Shown one piece after another: positions 57,587 through 64,000 of a stretch of DNA of 64,000 bases. Each line of letters begins with the position of its first letter. Position 1 is the stretch's first letter. Under the pieces are notes generated by a model. The model did no database searches, was not told the origin of the DNA, and saw only the letters and a list, made by a program, of their open reading frames with translations. The DNA lies in NCBI RefSeq assembly GCF_963576615.1, contig NC_088708.1, forward strand, positions 47,665,196 to 47,729,195, given 5' to 3'. A program made the translations under genes and the position numbers. The DNA is from Watersipora subatra. Lineage: Eukaryota > Bryozoa > Gymnolaemata > Cheilostomatida > Watersiporidae.

Positions 57587-59115
57587 CCATAAAGCCTTTA
57601 GTTGAATGCCATAGCACTCTTTTTTCAGCCCTTCCTACATGTATATAGTAGTTAGTGCTTTATTAGAGATGACAATAAAGGGTGGCATTTTATTTTTCAA
57701 ACACTTGGTCAGAATTTTCAAAAGATAAATTTAATCCTCTCACAGCCAAAATGAATGTTGCCTATATTTTGCAGTCTCCTCTGGCAGAGCGACATTAACC
57801 CTTGTAAATGCAAGAAATTTGCTAACTTACCTCCAAATTGTCGCAGATCTCTAAATAAATTTGCACTGGTAGAGACATGTATTAGCATGTCTCTACCAGT
57901 GCTGATATCAACTGGTTGATATCAAATACTGGTAGATACCAGTTGATATCAACTCTCAACTGGTAGAGACATGCTGGTGCATGCATGTCTCTACCAGTTG
58001 ATTACAATCAACTTGCAATCTTATAGCCTGTGTTACAGTTTGTTGGAGCTTTCAAGTTTTTATTTCAATATAAATTTGAAAGCATATTTTTATTTTATAG
58101 TAACATTTAACAGTGTTTCATAAAAGCTCATTGCACTCATTGATAGGTTTTCTATAGTTTGCAGCCAAAGCTGGCTTTTCATGCCCAATAGAAAAGGAGT
58201 TATGAGCATCGATCCATTGTAAGCCGAGTTTATCTAACTGCAATAAAGCTATCAACCAATATGATATATTCCTATCTATAAGTTACATGTATATACTAAT
58301 AATCTATTAAATGCTAAAAATACATATATTCAAGAACAAGGGATATAAACAAACCATACTCACAACACATTCAAAAGCAAAAGTTCACATTTATAAAACA
58401 AAAATATTAGCATCATTTGCTCGTCTAGATGAGTTCTGAATTTTGCCTTTATTTGAAACCATTTCATATTTTTCTGGGAGTTCAATACCTTCCATAATGT
58501 CTTCTGACCTCAAATCTTTTTGCACAACTGAGCTAGTCGATATTAGTGTCCAAACCAATTTTTCGCAGAGCAGAACTTTTATGTGGTGCAATTTACACTT
58601 TCCACGCGAATAACGAGAAACTATGTGTAATCAAAATAGCCTCAAACTTTTAGCCTCAAAGCTCGTAGTAGCACAGATTCTATCAGAACTGCGAACAATT
58701 TTTTTTCATGTACATCAAAGTATCAAAAACTGCGTTAGGTAAGCAACTATTATTAGCCTGATACAGTTACTAATTGTATCTATGGTGTTGCATTCAAAAT
58801 TCCAACAGACAGAACTGTAAAGACTTAGAGTTGAAAAAACGGATTGCGATACAAACAGAAATAAGGAACAAGTTAATTGTTATTGATGTAATTGACTCAT
58901 TATTAGTACGGTTTCGTGGATACTTTTCCACTAATCACTTGCAATTATGCAATTATCAAAAATGCCAAATAGTTGCAGTCAAATATAAGTAGCATTCAAA
59001 TAGAAGTGAGGTTCAATTAAAGGATGGCGCTCTATTTGTCAACCCATCTTCCATAGTGTCACTCAAATAGAGGTGGCGTTCAAATAAAAGTGGCGTTTAA
59101 ATACAGGTTTTATGG
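57587..59115. mobile_element. TA-target DNA transposon, CCATAAA ends, 1.53 kb
   Basis: A relative of 3505-6265 without the nested insert. Ends CCATAAAGCCTTTAGTTGAA and ACAGGTTTTATGG with TA outside. It contains the compound palindrome at 57865-58000. Confidence 0.65.
57865..58000. repeat. Nested palindromes of ACTGGTAGAGACATG
   Basis: ACTGGTAGAGACATG and its inverse occur twice, around inner palindromes GATATCAACTGGTTGATATC and ACTGGTAGATACCAGT. The related element in copy A lacks this block. Confidence 0.9.
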
Positions 59116-60169
59116 TATATTCTACTTAGCTAGGTATTAATAAGAAGAAACCTTAGTAGAGCTACCAATCCCTTAATTGTATTTATCTTATGCGTGGGCT
59201 GAGTTCTAAGACTGATTACATAACTTGGGAGGAAGATAATACATTATATTATTCCTAAGTTATCTTTTCAAGCTGAGCTCGGGATAAATTTTTTCAAAAT
59301 TTCTCTTTCGACCTTTTATCAAAATTCAAAAGCAAAATATTTCCATTTTTATCCATGTCTATGATTATTGTTTTTGATTGTCACTCTCAATACTGACTAC
59401 AAAAATTGCTTGAATATGTGGTAGTTGAAGCTGTGTTGTCATGTCAAATGCTGAACACATTCAGGTAAAAATGTAACGGCTCATCGACAACTGCATTTTT
59501 CTGCTGAATATTTAAAAATTTATGTCAGAATTGCTTAAGTGAATTAAACATACTGGAAAGTTGTTGCACAGGGTATAACAGAGAGTTGTTCACACCACAG
59601 AGCAAAAACAATTCTAAATTTCTAGTAGTCTGTATTTTGTTTGTTGAAAAAAGTGATTGTCATAGATGTGGAGGATGCATAGAAATTAACAAATTGAATC
59701 ACTTCGATCTTGCAACAAATCCCTTATCAAGTCTTCCAGGTGTGAGGTGTGTGAGAACAAGTATAAGCCCATGAACCTACTAGTTTTGCAGCCTTTTAAG
59801 CATCTAGTTAACACTTTGAAATAAGGAACACTCATGTGTTGCAACATATTATAAAATATAATTTTGATAAGTTTTATAGCTTCTTAGTAATGATGTTAAC
59901 AAATTTTAAAGGATCACAAAAAGATTTGTGTAAGCATCACAAGTTAGCCAACCTAAAGTTAAGCATAACATTCACTGCTGGGTCATAAGGAGTCTGTCAT
60001 ATGAACATGATGTTAGTATATACTAAAACTCTAACTAAGAACATATTATTAGCTCTCTCTAACATCAACTCTATTGAATCTATAGAAAGACTGTTCAAAC
60101 AAGTTTCAGTAAATGCTGTTCAAACCTAAACTTTCTATGTAGTCTCACTTGAAGCTCTGTTGTTGTTCA
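59116..60169 (-). other. 3' flank / 3'UTR region of copy D
   Basis: It begins with a right-arm relic of the 25.96-kb fold-back element (59125-59290, CCTTAGTAGAGCTACC, CTTAATTGTATTTATC), then sequence paralogous to 26900-27726 downstream of copy B. Confidence 0.6.
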
Positions 60170-60343
60170 CTAGCAGCATTTCTTCCTATCGTTTTTAATT
60201 TTTGTTGTTCCTTGCTCAGCATTGCTTCGAATCACACCAGAAGCCTGCTCATTCAGCGTAATCACATCTGGAGGCATCTCTTGTGGTTTGAGAAGCATTT
60301 CCATGCTATGCTTTATTGCTAATCGAGTTATTTCTTCGAACGC
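60170..60343 (-). CDS. Rab35: Copy D exon 6 (CC terminus)
   Basis: 174 nt, from [20 protein letters not shown] to IKNDRKKCC and TAG. The next codon is TGA, the stop used in copy B. Confidence 0.9.
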   Translation of the reverse strand, partial: AFEEITRLAIKHSMEMLLKPQEMPPDVITLNEQASGVIRSNAEQGTTKIKNDRKKCC

Positions 60344-62475
60344 CTGGAATACAAAAAGTATTTCATAGATCAAGGGTCTTATTAAGATGCTACAAAAATT
60401 GTAGAAAACAAACAAGGATTGTTATTATTATTATCTGGAAGCGCGCATTAAAATTGAAGCTCCCTTATCTCCGATTTTCCTTCTCTCCCTCTCTCCCTTC
60501 TCTCAATCTCCCAAGGGAGAGAAGGAGAGAAGAAGGAAGACCGGGGAGAAGGGAGAAAAAGGAAGGAAAGAAGGGAGACCGAGAGAAAGAAAAGAGGGAG
60601 AAAAAAAGTGATGAAAGGAAGGAGGGAATTAAGGAAAGAGAGGAGCGAGATAGAGAGAGAAAGCAAGCAGAGGCAAAAAAAGATATAGAAAAGAAAGTGT
60701 GATCAAAAGTTGAAAAAGTGATAGATGATTTAATAAGACGCATGTTGTGTTTGTGAAAATTCATCATTATGAATTTTTAAGAGAGAGTTATAAGTTGATT
60801 AAAAAAACTATAAAACCTTTTCAATATGTTTTATTGCTATTACAGGACCTATCGGGATGCAAAATCTACACTAAATATTCTATTGTAGTACTTTTGATGC
60901 CTTATTCTAGTTTTGTTGCAAATTGTCTTTGCAGTGAATCTATCCATTGCTCATAAGTTTAGTTGTTAACTATTATCTTTTTATTACCTGTTCAACGTTT
61001 GTATTCTCCTTGGCACTGGTTTCAAATAAGGGAATACCCTGTTGTTTAGAAAACCTGCGAGCATTGCGAGTCGAAACCACTTTTGTCTTTGAGTTATCAT
61101 TTTTGTTTCCCACTAAAATGGGAAAGGAAGAGTTAAGAGTAGCACATCATTATACCGTGCTATAAACCATTTGGATATATTAGAAGAGACAGTAGCATAG
61201 TCCACTTCATTGGAATAATCTGAACTATAACAAAAGCCACAGCTGGAAATTGAGAAAAAGATGACATACAGAATTTGAGTTCATGATTTCTTGCATGATC
61301 GACGCTCTAATAACTGCGTCAATATGCCATTTTTAGACATGTAGGAATAATTGTGGAAATACAGTCAAACATGGATAACTCACCCACGGATAGCTCGAAC
61401 ACATGGTCAACTTGAACGGTTTCTTTGGTCCGTTCCCACATAATGATAAATTGCTTTAGATAACTCGACCTCAACTTGGTTAACTCAAACAGTTTTTTGC
61501 CCAACGGCTACCGAGACGGTTGTTATCGCTTTAGAAAATCACTTTATTCCAAGTCATAGAGGTAAACCTCAACTTTTCGTAAATCATAGGCGTCGTTATT
61601 ACCACCATCGGCAAAATATTTTTGTCAACGACTTTTCTAAAGGTTTGGTGAATTTTGATTTTTACCAAACATCCGCTTAGCGATCGCCTTTCGAAAGCAT
61701 GGAAAAATGAGGTGACCTTCATATAAACTTCAAGAAAAATTGGCAAAATTGATCTCGGTTAAAACGCTCAAAGAAAAAGATGTCTTTTCTTCTGAGCATT
61801 TCAACAACGATCAAGTTTTGCCAATTTTAATCTAAAAAACGTCCTGGCAATAACATCACCTCAAACAACAAAACAATCTCAAGTGATAGAAAAATCTCCT
61901 ATACTTTTTGATAAAAAAGTTTTAAACTTTACATTAAAAGCATTTTATTTGAAACAAGCCATTTATGCTTTTGATTTCTATTATAGTTTGTATATGTGCA
62001 TGTATCTACTAATAAATAAATAAATACATGGACTTGTGACAGTGCTCTGATAACTTGAACGCTCTGATAACTCGAACACTTTTGCTCGGTCCCGTGAAGT
62101 TCGAGTTATCCATGTTTGACTGTACTTATTCTCTGTGCTCTGTTTAATCTCAAATTCCTAAAACATCTTGCTTCTAACTGAATAAGACCATAACCAGAAA
62201 TCTGTTTCATATTATGTAGGAATCGATGGCGATTCATGTGCAATTATACTAATCTGATAAGACTATGATTTCAGCTTTATAATGTATCATGCAGAATATC
62301 ACTATTGTGCAACCAATCTCCATATTTATCAATATAGCAAGTTTACTAACCCAATATTTTTGGAACATCATCACGATGCTTAGCTATTTCCTGTAACCAG
62401 TTGGGGATGTTTTGGAAACTACTGATATCCTGTGTGTCATATACTACAATCACTCCGTGTGTTCCCCGATAAAGC
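60170..62475 (-). CDS. Rab35: Rab35-like small GTPase, copy D (partial: exons 4-6)
   Basis: Exon 4 is at 62351-62475, exon 5 at 60988-61112, exon 6 at 60170-60343, each with the family length and phase. Product segments: [63 protein letters not shown], and a tail ending NDRKKCC. This is the most Rab35-like copy: canonical G4 NKND, G5 ETSAK, and a C-terminal CC for double geranylgeranylation. No stops or frameshifts; donors GTTAGT and GTAATA, acceptors GCAG, TTTTAG and CCAG. Exons 1-3 lie beyond the right edge. It is likely the least altered functional copy, by inference. Confidence 0.88.
60344..60987 (-). other. Copy D intron 5 with purine tract
   Basis: The 644-bp intron is collinear with copy B intron 5. 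Positions 60480-60715 are purine-rich on plus, with a small CT/GA hairpin at the left end. Lys/Glu-rich and Ser/Phe-rich ORFs over it are composition artefacts. Confidence 0.7.
60988..61112 (-). CDS. Rab35: Copy D exon 5 (NKND, ETSAK)
   Basis: 125 nt in the same phase as copy B. G4 NKND and G5 ETSAKEN are canonical. Acceptor CATTTTAG. Confidence 0.9.
61113..62350 (-). other. Copy D intron 4
   Basis: The 1238-bp intron is the 460-bp ancestral intron seen in copy B plus a 761-bp Tigger-like MITE. Confidence 0.65.
61362..62122. mobile_element. Tigger/pogo-like MITE, CAGTCAAACATGGATAACTC ends
   Basis: The left end CAGTCAAACATGGATAACTC is inverse to the right end GAGTTATCCATGTTTGACTG. TA lies outside each. 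GATAACTCGAAC repeats occur subterminally. Copy B lacks it at about 29280. The TIR resembles pogo/Tigger-type elements known across animals. No transposase. Confidence 0.85.
62351..62475 (-). CDS. Rab35: Copy D exon 4
   Basis: 125 nt, phase 2 in and phase 1 out. [16 protein letters not shown], then WLQEIAKHRDDVPKIL. Donor G|GTTAGT. Confidence 0.9.
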
Positions 62476-64000
62476 CTGCAAGTACAAAATCGGTCATGAA
62501 CTTATAAAGAGAATCAACTCTTGATTTATTCTGACACAATTATTTTGACCTACAGCCTTCTTTATTACTATTTCTTTACTAAAATATCTTGTGATTTTGA
62601 TAGACATAGCGTAGACACACTGTCGTTATCATCTAAAGGTTAAAGGTTGACTTGCAACAAAGTTCACATTACAGTTATTTGGTATCAAAATATTCGCCAT
62701 GTCAAACTCTGTTGGGTTGTAGGTGCAAAATATGTGGAAATGTGATTACAAACTCTTAAAAGCTCAAAAATGAACAGTTAATTGCAGCCATCAGAAAAAC
62801 GCTGTATGTACGTTGGAATCCCTCACCAAAACGGCTCAAATGGGACGTAGTTGAACACAATAGCTTTCATTTTCACTTTCATGCAAGCTCATTCGTCAAA
62901 ATATTTTCACAAATATATTTCACGCATTCAATAAAACCATGTCTATTGTGCTTACGCTTCTATTTCATCATCATTGTAATGCTGTCACTTTGAGCACTGG
63001 TATCTCAAAACCTACCATAAATATTCGTTTAATTTTTTTATCTTAGCTCGAAGGAGTGCATATCACCCTTTAATAAACATGACGAGTTTGTCGATCACCT
63101 TTGTGGTCGAAAAATGCTGTAGTAATTGTTTGTGCTATATGGGAGAAAATATGGATCACATGATCAGATTACGACTAGACGATTAGACCGAGCTGAAACG
63201 AAACTGTAAAGTAGCGAGCATCTACATATATTTGATAAGGGCTTTTGGTAGAACCCAAAGTGTTTGTCATAAACTAGTGCTACAAGACGTTTTATGTTGA
63301 GCCTTTTATTGGCCTTTCAATTCACATGATAACATAACGTGTCAAAACAATAATCACAATGGTAGAGTACGTCATCAAAATAAAGAGATTCCAACCTAAG
63401 GCGTTTTCGTGATGGCTACGATTACCTGTTCATTTTTTAGTTTTTGAGAGCTTTTAATCACATTTCCACATATTTTGCACCTACAACACAGCAGAGTAAG
63501 AAATGGTGAACCTTTTGATACCAAATAACTGTAATGTGAATTTTGTTGCAAGTCAATCTTTAACTTTTAATAGTTTACAATACGCCCATTTCTCTGAAAT
63601 TTCCATAATCTAGGCTGCTAGATTCATGCACTTACAGGTGATCCAAGAATGTTTTTTTTTCATGGGCTCACTATGAGCCTTTTTGAAAGAATCAATACTT
63701 TCTCTCAGAAGCTGTTTTACTATACAAACATTTTCTGAGGAAAAACTGTATCCACCAAACTTGGCTATCAAAAACACCAAATGCATATAAAAGTACAACA
63801 ACCAAATCGATCATATTATTCAATACAACAATCAAATGAATAAATGTTCTACAATGAAAGGATAAAAGGATCAAAGGATCAACGTTCTCTGATGAAGGAT
63901 GTAAATACATAACCATTATCAAGTGAAGAAATGAAATATATCAAAATTCTTAAATCAAGAGATTTAACACATCAGTATTCTTTCATGAAGAAATTCAATA
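62476..64000 (-). other. Copy D intron 3 (runs off right edge)
   Basis: It contains a complete TTAA MITE (62644-63559). The rest matches B and C intron 3 (TTCATGCACTTACAGGTGAT). Exons 3-1 were not reached. Confidence 0.65.
62644..63559. mobile_element. TTAA long-TIR MITE, complete, 916 bp
   Basis: TTAA at 62640-62643 and 63560-63563. Copies B (29797) and C (48605) have a single TTTAA(T/C)TTTT at the same place, proving TTAA as the duplicated target. Long inverted arms, no transposase frame. Confidence 0.92.

Noticed and set aside
60316..60702. Lys/Glu-rich 128-codon plus ORF
   Set aside because: It is antisense to copy D exon 6 and intron 5 and follows a purine tract; the equivalent in copy B is broken.

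Overview
The window is AT-rich animal nuclear DNA with split genes, GT-AG introns, LINE, LTR, Helitron-like and DNA-transposon relics and long simple repeats. Almost no long ORF is real. I favour a marine invertebrate, probably lophotrochozoan, from the mix of transposon relics, but nothing seen fixes the phylum. There is no sign of prokaryotic sequence.

The organising feature is a tandem, same-strand (-) cluster of four copies (A-D) of a Rab35-like small GTPase gene, found by translating short exons too small for ORF prediction. All copies share one six-exon plan with identical exon lengths and phases: exon 1, 67 nt (start and first half of the P-loop); exon 2, 51 nt (GVGKTSL); exon 3, 124 nt (switch I and WDTAGQE); exon 4, 125 nt; exon 5, 125 nt (NKND and ETSAK); exon 6, 174 nt (C-terminal Cys-Cys). 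Copy A shows exons 3, 2, 1 at 1351-7761, with the rest beyond the left edge. Copy B (27727-41713) is complete, 221 residues. Copy C (48381-53426) is broken: an in-frame stop at codon 5, a truncated exon 4, and no exons 5-6 found. Copy D shows exons 6, 5, 4 at 60170-62475, with the rest beyond the right edge. Introns and flanks are also paralogous, so each copy serves as an empty-site reference for transposons in the others.

The most unusual structure is in copy C. The 3' end of exon 2, its 5' splice site and the start of intron 2 form a 60-bp unit repeated 14 times in exact phase (51541-52380). Each unit carries a splice donor and, 15 nt before it on the sense strand, a CAG that could act as an acceptor. 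This is an array of potential 15-nt phase-1/phase-1 micro-exons.

The rest is mostly mobile DNA: a long-TIR TTAA-target MITE family (at least seven copies); a 2-kb TTAA element holding a frameshifted P2RX7C-type zinc domain; TA-target elements with CCCTA-type, CCATAAA-type and Tigger-like ends; two large fold-back elements; a degraded LINE (19.5-22.4 kb); two solo-LTR-like insertions; a decayed Gypsy-type gag next to a palindrome; and a Helitron-like STPR-repeat relic. Apart from the Rab35-like genes and one well-kept transposon-type exon (15565-15827), I found no host gene I can support.
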